Positions 26,169 to 36,300 of a stretch of DNA of 64,000 nt are shown here, piece after piece. Each line of letters starts with the position of its first letter. The first letter of the stretch is position 1. The notes beneath the pieces were generated by a model. The model was not told the origin of the DNA and ran no database searches. It worked only from the letters and a program-made list of their open reading frames with translations. This DNA is from Marispirochaeta sp. (lineage in GTDB: Bacteria; Spirochaetota; Spirochaetia; JC444; Marispirochaetaceae). The translations under genes and the position numbers were made by a program. The stretch lies in NCBI RefSeq assembly GCF_963668165.1, contig NZ_OY764209.1:2108001-2172000 (forward strand), given 5' to 3'.

Positions 26169-27164
26169 ATGAAGGACATGAATAATTCAACAGTTAAACC
26201 TATGAAAGAACTGCATCTGAAGCATAATCCGATTTACAGTTTTGTACGGGAAAACCTGGGTATCCTGATCGGATTGCTCCTGTTGTGCGCCATCCTGACC
26301 ATCTTTTCCCCGGTGTTTCTTTCCAAGAATAATATTCTGAACGTACTGCGGCAGGTGGCGACAAACCTCTACATAGCCTGCGCCATGACCATGGTTATTA
26401 TCCTTGGCGGTATTGACCTTTCAGTGGGATCGATTATCGCCCTCTCCGGTGTGGTAACCGGCGGCATGATCGCCTTTGACGGTTATTCAATCGGGGTTGC
26501 AGTCGTGGCCGGACTCCTGGTGGGTTCTGCGGCGGGAGCTTTTAACGGGCTTTTGATCAGCAAGACCACCATTCCTCCTTTTATCGTTACCCTGTCGACG
26601 ATGAATATCGCCCGCGGAGCCGCCTATGTCTATACCGGCGGTCAGCCTATTCGCGTCATGTCCGACTCCTTCAATTTTATCGGCGCCGGGTATCTGGGCG
26701 AGATTCCCATGCCCATAATCTACCTGGTAATAATTGTAGTTGTCTCGGTATTGATTATGTCAAAATCGCGGCTGGGACGACATATCTATGCAGTGGGGGG
26801 CAATCCGACGGCCGCGAAGTTCTCAGGAATAAAAAACAGCCGGGTGCTATTCTTTGCCTATCTGTTCAGCGGTCTTATGGCATCGATTGCCGGAATCGTT
26901 CTTGCCTCCCGCATGTTCAGCGGCCAGCCGACAGCCGGCCAGGGCGCGGAGATGGATGCCATCGCCGCGGTAGTTCTGGGCGGAACGAGTATGAGCGGCG
27001 GAGTCGGGAAAATCGGCGGGACCGTCATCGGGGCCCTTATTATCGGGGTGCTCAGCAACGGACTGAATCTACTGGGGATTAACTCCTTCTGGCAGTACAT
27101 TGTAAAGGGTGTCGTTATCCTGATCGCTGTTTACGTGGACTTTATTAAAAAGAGTAATAAATAA
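26169..27164 (+). CDS. sugar ABC transporter permease (CUT2, RbsC type)
   Basis: 331 residues with about eight to ten hydrophobic helices. It has the family motifs GGIDLSVGSIIALSGVVTGG in the first third, KTTIPPFIVTLSTMNIARGA in the middle, and GAEMDAIAAVVLGGTSMSGG plus GKIGGTVIGALIIGVLSNGL near the end. It forms the homodimeric channel for the sugar delivered by the RbsB-type protein. GCGGAGG precedes the ATG, 18 bases after the ATPase gene. It is the last gene of the operon. Confidence 0.95.
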   Translation: MKDMNNSTVKPMKELHLKHNPIYSFVRENLGILIGLLLLCAILTIFSPVFLSKNNILNVLRQVATNLYIACAMTMVIILGGIDLSVGSIIALSGVVTGGMIAFDGYSIGVAVVAGLLVGSAAGAFNGLLISKTTIPPFIVTLSTMNIARGAAYVYTGGQPIRVMSDSFNFIGAGYLGEIPMPIIYLVIIVVVSVLIMSKSRLGRHIYAVGGNPTAAKFSGIKNSRVLFFAYLFSGLMASIAGIVLASRMFSGQPTAGQGAEMDAIAAVVLGGTSMSGGVGKIGGTVIGALIIGVLSNGLNLLGINSFWQYIVKGVVILIAVYVDFIKKSNK

Positions 27165-27417
27165 ACAGACAGGAACAGTGATTGAAGGGTTCATGACATT
27201 AGTCTGAATCAGTTTTCTCCGGCTTTTATCTGAACAGCATAGGACGTCAACTCCATGATTCTGGCCTTTCCTGAATGACCGGAGAAGACATAGATATCGC
27301 AGAAGGCGATCTGCTGACCAGGCGTACCCTGGAAGCCATGTTCAGAATGAAGATAGATTGACCTGGAGGGATTGAGGAAGGCTGCGGCGGGGTAAACAGA
27401 CGCTTACAAAGTTTATA
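27165..27417. other. intergenic stretch without a recognisable gene
   Basis: No supported gene. A short plus-strand frame at about 27278-27361 ends RRTLEAMFRMKID, vaguely like the tail of PhnB/VOC-type proteins, but it is too short to call a remnant. Confidence 0.3.
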
Positions 27418-27446
27418 TTGACTCCAGGCATATATTTTTTTATCAT
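27418..27446 (+). promoter_or_regulatory. promoter of the Crp-like gene
   Basis: TTGACT (27418-27423), a 17-base spacer and TATCAT (27441-27446) sit 35 bases before the ATG at 27482. Confidence 0.6.
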
Positions 27447-27481
27447 GCAAAAAAGATAAGAAAAGAGTATGAGTTATTTTC

Positions 27482-28210
27482 ATGACAGATTCGCCGAAAG
27501 GTCCCGGTCCTAAACAAAATGGTCTTCTCTCTGTCTTGCCTGAGGAAGAATACCACCGGATTGTTCCGCAATTGCAGCTTGTAGAATTACCCCTCGGAAA
27601 GGTCCTGTATGAATCAGGCGCTTCCTTGGACTGGGTCTATTTTCCCACCGATTCCATCGTATCCCTTCTGTATGTCATGGAAAACGGTGCTTCCGCTGAG
27701 ATTGCTGTAGTCGGTTACGAGGGAATCGTGGGTATTGCTCTGTTCATGGGCGGAGAGACTATGCCGAACAGGGCGGTGGTACAGAGCGCCGGTAAGGCGT
27801 ATCGGCTAAAGGCGCAGACCCTGACCTGGGAGTTCAACCGGGGCGGGGAATTCCAGCATATACTTTTGCGGTATACTCTGGCGCTGCTGACCCAGATGGG
27901 CCAGACCGCTGTATGTAACCGGCACCATACGGTGGATCAGCAGCTGTGCCGCTGGCTTCTTCTCAGTCTTGACCGGCTTCCTTCCAATGAATTGAGCATG
28001 ACCCAGGAGCTGATAGCCAACATGCTTGGGGTCCGTCGTGAAGGGGTGACCGAAGCAGCCGGGAAGCTTCAGAAAGCGGGGCTGATTGAATATCACCGGG
28101 GTAAAATCACCGTGATTAACCGGCCGGGACTCGAAAAGCGGGTCTGTGAATGTTACCAGGTTGTTAAAGACGAGTTTGCCCGCCTGCTTCCGGGTCTGCA
28201 AAAAAAGTAA
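27482..28210 (+). CDS. Crp/Fnr-family transcriptional regulator
   Basis: 242 residues. The N-terminal cyclic-nucleotide-binding-type beta-roll includes VELPLGKVLYESGASLDWVY and the segment FPTDSIVSLLYVMENGASAE. The C-terminal winged helix (about 165-225) has LSMTQELIANMLGVRREGVT and LQKAGLIEYHRGKITVINR. The usual cAMP contacts are not obvious and no Fnr-type N-terminal cysteine cluster is present, so the effector is unknown. This sub-type is often annotated as a stand-alone stress-response regulator. The following genes on the same strand are possible but unproven targets. Confidence 0.85.
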   Translation: MTDSPKGPGPKQNGLLSVLPEEEYHRIVPQLQLVELPLGKVLYESGASLDWVYFPTDSIVSLLYVMENGASAEIAVVGYEGIVGIALFMGGETMPNRAVVQSAGKAYRLKAQTLTWEFNRGGEFQHILLRYTLALLTQMGQTAVCNRHHTVDQQLCRWLLLSLDRLPSNELSMTQELIANMLGVRREGVTEAAGKLQKAGLIEYHRGKITVINRPGLEKRVCECYQVVKDEFARLLPGLQKK

Positions 28211-28341
28211 TAAAACCACAAGAAATGCCATTTACCTTTCTGCTCCTGCTCCTTAAGTGAAGCTATGTGCGGAACCGAACAGAAGGGAACCTCACGGATT
28301 ATTATACTGATCCTGAATCGATCATGAAGGAAGGTTTACCC

Positions 28342-28590
28342 ATGATGAGAGAAATACTGAAGCCTGGGAGCAAGTATACTGAAGACGAAGAATGGTACAA
28401 TAGAATGGACGCATTGGAAGCTCTCTGGCTGGCCAAAATAGCTGATAGTCGGTTGGAATACCTGCAATACTATGTCCAGTTGAACAGGATAAAGTCTGGA
28501 TCAGAATCATCCAGTCACATCTCCTTTTCGGAGAACCATCCCGGACCAGCCTGTCACGCATCAATCCTGATAAAAGGAGATTCGTCATGA
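28342..28590 (+). CDS. small hypothetical protein coupled to the radical SAM gene
   Basis: 82 residues from ATG 28342, which has AGGAAGG at good distance; the frame is open upstream to 28267. No family recognised. The N-terminal half (EDEEWYNRMDALEALWLAKI and ADSRLEYLQYYVQL) is acidic and helical; the tail is low-complexity. Its TGA overlaps the ATG of the radical SAM gene (ATGA at 28587-28590), so the two are probably translated together. That coupling is the main reason to accept it as a gene. Confidence 0.5.
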   Translation: MMREILKPGSKYTEDEEWYNRMDALEALWLAKIADSRLEYLQYYVQLNRIKSGSESSSHISFSENHPGPACHASILIKGDSS

Positions 28591-30074
28591 AAATTCTGCT
28601 TATTTACCCTCAATTCCCTGTTACATTCTGGAGTTTCACCTGGGCCCTAAAGTTTGTCTCCAAAAGAGCATCCACGCCTCCTCTGGGATTACTTACCGTC
28701 GCGGCGATGCTGCCGGATGAATGGGAGCGTAAACTAATCGACTTGAATGTATCCGATCTGAAAGAGTCCCATATTGCCTGGGCTGATTATGTCTTTATAA
28801 GCGCTATGTCGATACAGAAAAAGTCGGCAGAGAACGTTATCGAGCGATGCAGCCGGAGGGGAGTAAAAATCGTAGCGGGCGGTCCGCTTTTTACGACGAG
28901 CCCGAAAGATTTTCCCGCTGTAGATCATCTTGTTCTTAACGAAGCAGAAATTACATTTTCTGAGTTTCTCGACGATCTTGAAAAAGGAAAACTCCGGCGT
29001 ATCTACTCCAGCGAAAAGTGGGCTGACATTACCCGGACACCGATGCCCGACTGGGACCTCATCAAAATGAAAAAGTATGCCACCATGTCCATTCAGCACT
29101 CCCGGGGCTGTCCTTTTAACTGCGATTTTTGCGATATCACACTGCTCTACGGGCATAGGGCACGGGTCAAGGATTCGCATCAGATTATCGCGGAACTGGA
29201 GAACATCTATAATCATGGCTGGAGGGAAAACGTCTTCTTTGTGGACGATAACTTTATCGGTAACAAGCGGGTCCTGAAAGAGGAGACCCTTCCAGCGGTC
29301 ATTGACTGGATGAAGAGCAGAAACTACCCGTTTACCTTCAATACCCAGGCCTCAATTAATATTGCGGATGATGAAGAGCTTATGGAGCTTATGACGGCAG
29401 CAGGATTCACCACCGTTTTTGTCGGGATCGAGACTCCCAGTCCTGAGGGATTGAAGGAGTGTTCGAAAACGCAGAATGAGAGGCGGGACATGGCTGCATG
29501 TGTAAAGAATATCCATGGTTTCGGGATGGAAGTGCAGGGGGGATTCATTGTCGGGTTCGACAGCGATCCGAAGAGCATTTTCGAGGACCAGATCCGTTTT
29601 ATCCAGAACAGCTCTATCGTTACCGCCATGGTGGGGATACTCACAGCCCTCAAGGGGACGAAACTCTATAAGCGCCTGGAAAGGGAAAACCGAATTGTAA
29701 GCGGCGAGACAGGGGACAATACCGACTGTTCCACCAACTTCAAACCACGGATGGATTTGACATCCCTCGTCGCCGGATACAAGAGGATAGTCTCAACAAT
29801 CTATTCTCCTGCCTACTACTATCGGAGAGTCAGGACCTTCCTTGCCGAGTACCAACCTCCAAAAAGAAGACGGATAATCCGGTTCAAACCTGTGCACATA
29901 CTTACCCTCATGAAAACCACCCTTTTTCTCGGAATTATCGGCAGGGAGCGGGTTGAATACTGGAAGCTGATGTTCTGGACCTTCTTCCGGCGGCCCCGCC
30001 TCTTTCCGCTGGCGACGACCCTGGCTATCTACGGATTCAACCACCGGAAGGTGTTCGAAAAGAGTATTCGGTGA
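28587..30074 (+). CDS. B12-binding-domain radical SAM protein
   Basis: 495 residues. The N-terminal ~140 residues form a cobalamin-binding Rossmann domain (MKILLIYPQFPVTFWSF, TPPLGLLTVAAMLP, GGPLF). The radical SAM core follows with the 4Fe-4S motif CPFNCDFC (Cys175, 179, 182), the GGE-like region VFFVDDNF and VFVGIETPSPEGL. The C-terminal part resembles DUF4070, which occurs in hopanoid- and lipid-modifying relatives. Chemistry is therefore likely a methylation or C-C bond rearrangement on an unactivated carbon; the substrate is unknown. AAAGGAG precedes the ATG, which overlaps the small upstream gene. Confidence 0.9.
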   Translation: MKILLIYPQFPVTFWSFTWALKFVSKRASTPPLGLLTVAAMLPDEWERKLIDLNVSDLKESHIAWADYVFISAMSIQKKSAENVIERCSRRGVKIVAGGPLFTTSPKDFPAVDHLVLNEAEITFSEFLDDLEKGKLRRIYSSEKWADITRTPMPDWDLIKMKKYATMSIQHSRGCPFNCDFCDITLLYGHRARVKDSHQIIAELENIYNHGWRENVFFVDDNFIGNKRVLKEETLPAVIDWMKSRNYPFTFNTQASINIADDEELMELMTAAGFTTVFVGIETPSPEGLKECSKTQNERRDMAACVKNIHGFGMEVQGGFIVGFDSDPKSIFEDQIRFIQNSSIVTAMVGILTALKGTKLYKRLERENRIVSGETGDNTDCSTNFKPRMDLTSLVAGYKRIVSTIYSPAYYYRRVRTFLAEYQPPKRRRIIRFKPVHILTLMKTTLFLGIIGRERVEYWKLMFWTFFRRPRLFPLATTLAIYGFNHRKVFEKSIR

Positions 30075-30185
30075 GTCTGGTGACGAAATAGAGATTGCTC
30101 AGTTCCGGCCGAAAAGCACCTCCCCCGCAGCCTTGGCAGAGGTCCAACAGTGGTAACAATGATGCGGAATAGAGATAAAACCCGG

Positions 30186-30355
30186 TAAGGAATGTGTAGT
30201 GTCCCGAACCGTGGGGATGGATAATTTTCAGTCCGCTAAAATACCGGGAAATTGGATAAAATTCCGACAGGACAATAGATTTGAATGTAATTCCTGGATA
30301 TTCAAAGGTTTATCGTAACTTTATCCCCACGGTTCTGAACACTACTTAAGGAATG
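30186..30355. mobile_element. MITE-like element with terminal inverted repeats and 9-bp target duplication
   Basis: The core at 30195-30346 (152 bp) has imperfect terminal inverted repeats of about 25 bp: GTAGTGTCCCGAACCGTGGG at the left (from 30196) and the complement of GTAGTGTTCAGAACCGTGGG at the right (ending 30345). Both sides are flanked by the direct repeat TAAGGAATG (30186-30194 and 30347-30355). There is no coding capacity. The size, inverted ends and direct repeats are what a non-autonomous IS derivative leaves. The right copy of the duplication supplies the AAGGA ribosome site of the next gene. Confidence 0.75.
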
Positions 30356-30359
30356 GACT

Positions 30360-33300
30360 ATGAAGGCTGCTATTCTCGCTGCGTATTATTTACATCAGGA
30401 AGATGCCCGGAAAGCCCTCCGGGAGCTGAAGCGAAAAGGAATCCACCGCGGAGTGCTTATCCACAAGGATTTCACCGGTGGTACGGAGATATCTTTACTC
30501 CCTCTCCCAAGCTGGTTCTTAAGCGGCGGTAGGAGAAAACTGCTGGCAGATCATTCACGCTGGCTGCGGAATGAAGAGTCCGTTCTCCTTCTTCGGGCGC
30601 CTATTGCTTCGCTGAGGCGTCCAGCAAAGATTCTGCGTGAGTCCGGCGAGATCTCACCGGTCATCTTTGTGCTTAATCCAAAACGTACCGGACCTGTCAT
30701 TGAAACCGGAGAGCGTGGAATGCCTCTTTCTCCGGCGGAACTTGGAGAACGCGCACAATCTCTGGCAAAGACGGACCGGGTAAACGCTGACCCGCCCCGT
30801 TCTACGCAGATTCTTTCCCGTCTTGCTCAGGGCCTTGGGTGGATCAGCAAGGCAAGTCTGGATTTATCGGAAGCTGTAGCCCTGGGACAGCGCTCTACCC
30901 CTGTAGTCGAATGGATTCTTGACAATCATTACATCATAGAGAGCAACATCCGGGATGTGCAGCAGAATCTTTCACGGAAATTTTATCGTGAACTACCTGT
31001 TCTTGAGAGCAATTCCTGTCGGGGCTTCCCGAGAATTTACGGGCTTGCAAAGGAGCTTGTCTCGAATACCGCCCTGCGCATCGATCGCGATTCCATTTTA
31101 TCCTTCCTTCAGGCATATCAATCCGTTGCAACACTTTCGTCAGCTGAATTGTGGGCAATCCCCCAGATGATCCGCATCGCACTGATCGAAGGGATTCTTA
31201 CTATTACAGCAGAAGGTCTTGCGGAGCTTCGGGAACGGGAGACAGCCGATTTCTGGGCTCACCGGCTAATTGCTGCCGACCGACACGGCTCGAACCATGT
31301 GTTTTCCATCATGGCGGAGCTCACGGAGAATTATCCCGCTCCAGGTCCCTCTTTCGTCTATCAGCTGGTCGATCATCTTTATGGTGAAGAATCCTCGATG
31401 GCGCTTGTTCACAGCTGGCTTGGGCGTATTCACCATCAGACTATCGAAGAAATAAACTCCCGGGAACAGGAACGACAGACACGGGTACAGATTGAAGCCG
31501 GCAACGCCTTCTCGAGTCTGCGGGAACTTGAGCGGATGGACTGGAAGGTTGTTTTTGAGCGGCTCAGCAGGGTGGAACAGCTGCTGCGGCTTGATCCGGC
31601 GGGAATCTATGGACGGATGGATTTCGCGACCCGGGACTGGTATCGCCGGTCACTTGAACAGATCTCCCGGCGTTCCTCGAAAACTGAAGAAGAAGTTGCC
31701 AGGGCGGCTGTTGATCTTGCCTGCCGGGCAGCTGATGAGGCATCTGCCGATGAGCGTCGAAATCACGTAGGGACTTTTCTGATTGGTGAAAGAAAAGATG
31801 AGCTTTATCGGCTCGCCGGTTCCCGGGAAGCCGTGACAGACCGGCTGCGCAGGTGGGCGACGGATTATCATACAGCTGTATACCTGACCGGATTTCTTTT
31901 CTTCACAATAGTTTTCGCCGCGATTTTTATTCTATTCGGACTGAGCAGCCGTTCGCTGTATTTCCGAATCCTCTTTTGCGGAATTGCACTTATTCCCCTC
32001 AGCCAGCTCTCCATAGAAGTAGTTAACTATCTTGTGATGCGGCTTTTCCCGCCCCGTAATCTGCCGAAAATGGACTTCAAGATTTCAGGTGTTCCCGATT
32101 GCTTTCGGACCCTTGTTGTAGTCCCCATGATGCTGACAGATGAGCAGACGATTGATGAGCAGGTGCAGAAACTTGAAATACGGTATATAGCCAACCGGGA
32201 GGACAACCTGCTTTTCGGTCTTTTTACCGATTTTATCGATTCTGATCATCAGCGGACGATGCAGGATGAGGGGCTGCTGAACCGCGTTATTGCCGGTTTG
32301 GATGCTCTGAATCAGCGCTGCGGCTGCGGGCGTTTTTTTCTGTTACATCGGGAGAGGGCCTGGAGTGACTCCGAACAGAAATACATCGGATGGGAGCGGA
32401 AGCGGGGTAAGCTTGAGGAACTCAACCGGCTGATCGACGGTTCACGGCCGGAAAACTCACCGAAGCTTGTTTATCTTGGAAACCCGGATCAGCTGAAGAC
32501 TGTCAGGTTTATAATTACGCTGGACAGCGATACTCTAATGCCCTCCGGCACCGCCCGCCGGCTGATTGAGACCCTTGCACATCCCTTGAATTTTCCGCGA
32601 TTCGATTCCGAAGGCCGGATTTGCGCCGGTTCGTACAGCATTATCCAGCCTCTGGTGAGTCCTTCTCTGCCGAGTTCGAGCGGTTCTCCCTTCAGCAGGC
32701 TTTTCGCAAATGTTGTTGGCATAGATCCGTACACCAGCATGATATCGGATGTCAACCAGGATCTCACCGGAGAAGGATCCTATCACGGAAAAGGGATTTA
32801 TGATGTGCGCGCCTTCAGCCGGATTCTTTCCGGGCGGTTCCCTGATGAACTGCTGCTGAGCCATGACCTGATCGAAGGAGCCCATGTCAGGGTCGGTTTT
32901 GCCGGCGATATCGAGTTGATCGATGAATTTCCCCAGGACTACCTTACCTTTGCCTCACGGCTGCATCGCTGGATCCGGGGGGACTGGCAAATCACGGGCT
33001 GGCTGCTGCCGCGGGTCCCCGATTCCACCGGAGCCCGGGCACCGAACCGTCTCTCCTGGTTCAACAGGTGGAAGATCCTGGATAATCTGCGCCGCAGCCT
33101 GATTGCCCCGGCAAGCCTGGTCCTTTTATCCCTGGCGTGGGCTGTGAGCTCAGGAACTGCAATAGCCGCCGCTGGTATTGTGGGTCTCCAGCTGATTTTC
33201 AATACCCTGGTAAAACCTTTGACCATGGCCACAACCCGTGGAGGCTTCAAAGGATTATCAGCCCGGAAACTGTATCATGATCTGCTGCGGGCCTTCGCGG

Positions 33301-36300
33301 AAGCCTCGCTGATTCCCTTTCAGAGTATTCTGGTGTTCAATGCCCTGGCACTGGTTGGGTATCGTAGATTCGTTTCGCACAAAAACCTTCTTGAGTGGAC
33401 GGTAGGACCCGGGAAACGGAACAGTTTCCTGACCCACTTGCCTATGCAGCTTGGTGTCATGGGCATTGTAAGTCTGTGCAGTGGAATTACAGGCGCAACT
33501 CTGCTGTTTCTGGCTCCGGGAAAGCTTGTTTTCGCCGCGCCCTGGCTCGTGCTTTGGATCCTGCTTCCCCTGACCGGATGGCTGCTCAACCGTCGCCGTT
33601 CGCCGAAATCCCATTCCACTGATCTGTCGGAGAAGGATCGTACCTATTTACGGAAAATAGCCCGGCGGTCGTGGCGGTACTACTCTCAGTTCATCTGCGA
33701 AGAGACATCCTGGTTACCGCCGGATAATTATCAGGTCTCCCATCAGGATCGCCTTGCGATGCGTACCAGCCCTACGAACATTGGTCTCTGGTTGCTGAGC
33801 GCTGCTGCGGCACACGATTTCGGCTATTGTACCATAGACCAGGTGGTTCACCTTCTGTCAAAATCGATGGAGACGATCTCGGGACTGCAGCGTTTTGAAG
33901 GGCATCTTCTTAACTGGTACGACCTTCAGACTTTGAAGCCTCTGGAACCCCGTTATGTATCCATGGTGGACAGCGGAAACCTGATCGGGACCCTCTGGGC
34001 CCTGGAACAAAGCCTGAGGAGGATGATTGAAACACCGCTCCTCGATAAACGTCTCTTTGAAGGCCTGAGTGATACAGTGGAGGTTTACGAAGAGACAGTC
34101 AGGCGGTCAGACGGCTTAAACGAGGGCGGAGAATCTTCCGGACTGTTACGGGTGTGCCGGCTCCCTGCTTCCGGAATTGGAGAGAAGCTTAAGCTCCTGC
34201 GACGGATGGACGGAATCCTGGGCCCCGATATGGATGAGGATTTCAGCATACCCGGTTCAAGTGCGAAGGCGGATAACTGGAGACGGGAAATTCGTAAACA
34301 GCTGTCCGCATGGTGTGCCTTGAGAGACCGGTATCTCCGGTGGATAGAGATCCTCGGCGAAAAAACGAAGAGCGATATATCTCTCCCCGGTGAAGAAGCC
34401 TCTTCTGAGACAGGCACGATAGCCGCGATTTTCGATGATCTTGAGCAGGCGCCCTCCCTGAGAAGCCTGTCTGCAGGAGATGTTTCCTGCATCCGGGTAC
34501 TTACGGCCGGCCGGAATCTGCCGGAGCTTGCCGCGGGTCCCCTTGCAGGGTGGATCGACCGTATTCTCCTCGCCTTTGAACAGGGTAAATGGCTGGCCGG
34601 TGAAATGATTGCCGTTGCAGAGAGGCTTATCGATGATGTGCATAAGCTTTCGGAATCGATCAACATGCGGTTTCTCTATGACACCCGGAAGAAAATCTTC
34701 CCCATTGGATTTCATATCGCCGATCAGCGTCCGGATAATGCATTCTACGATCTTCTGGCAAGTGAGGCGCGGATCGGAAGCTTTATCGCCATCGCCCGGG
34801 GAGATGTTCCTGTGGAGCACTGGTTTGCCATGGGACGTCCCTATAACATGATCGGCCGGCACCGGACACTTCTAAGCTGGACCGGAACGATGTTCGAATA
34901 CCTGATGCCGCAAATACTGTTCCGTTCATACAACGGGTCTCTTCTGGACAAAGCATATTCCGAGGCAGTAGCGGTTCAGGTCTCCTATGGCCGAAGCAGG
35001 CATGTTCCCTGGGGCATATCGGAATCGGCGTATTCGGATCTGGATAACACCAGAACGTATCAGTATAAGGCCTTCGGTGTTCCACAGCTGGGACTCAAGC
35101 GAGTGTTGGAGGAGGAACTGGTTGTTGCTCCCTACGCGAGTCTGCTGGCCCTCGATATTATCCCGGAAAAAACGATACGCAACCTGCGCCGGCTGGAATC
35201 ATTGGGGCTGCTGCAGGAGTACGGCTTTTTCGACGCCATAGACTTCAGCCGCCAGAGAACCCGCGACGGGAAACGGGGCGTACTGGTAAGGACCTATATG
35301 TCCCATCATATTGGTATGGGTTTTCTTTCCTTAAGCAACTTTCTTCATCATGGGGCAGTCCGTTATGATTTTCACAGGGATCCTCGGGTTCGGGCTTTCG
35401 AACCACTTCTGCACGAGAGTATTCCGACACTTTCTCCCCGCTATATGACTGCCCGGGGACAGATACCCGGGGTGACGTACAGAACCGGTGAGATTACACC
35501 GTCAGTGAGCAGTTTTGATTCTCCCAACACTGATACCCCCAGGACTCAGCTGCTTGGAAACGGCCGGTATTCCCTTATGGTCACCAACTCCGGCGGCGGC
35601 TACAGCCAATGGAAAGGCATCGAAATCACCCGGTGGCGATCCGATCCCAGCCTTGACTCGGGCGGGGTCCTTTGTTATCTCCATGAAACCGATAGAGATC
35701 TGCTCTGGTCAAACACCTTCCATCCTGCCGGCGGGAAAACAGAAACATATAATGCCTCATTCGCCCTCGACCGGGCAGTGATTCGACGCATAGACGACGG
35801 GATCGAGACCATGACCGAGATAGCAGTTTCCCCGGAAGACGATGTCGAAATCCGGCGGCTTACCCTGATAAACCAGTCCCATCGGATCCGCCGGCTTGAA
35901 CTCACAAGCTATATTGAACTCTCCCTCGCTCCCCATGGGGCGGATCTGCAGCATCCGGCATTTAACAAACTGTTCATTCAAACCGAGGCAATAGCCGGCC
36001 GCCAGGCGCTTATTGCCTGGCGCCGGCAGCGCAGAGATGATGAACAGGATCTCTTTGTCGCCCACCGCTTTTCTTCCGAACGACCGGATGAGGCGGCCGA
36101 TGCGTTCCGCTTCGAGACTGATCGGAGGACTTTTATAGGACGCGGGAAAACACTTGTTAACCCGGACGGAGTTTTCCTGGAACCGGGAGGAAGAGAGGGA
36201 TACGTTCTTGACCCGATTTTCAGTCTGCGACGGACCGTCGTGCTTAAACCCGGCGAACGACGACAGGTATCTCTTATTCTCGGGGCCGCTGAATCAAGGG

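Noticed and set aside
27247..27483. Minus-strand 78-codon ORF in the gap before the Crp-like gene
   Set aside because: No ribosome site, low-complexity composition, and it runs through a good promoter for the opposite strand.
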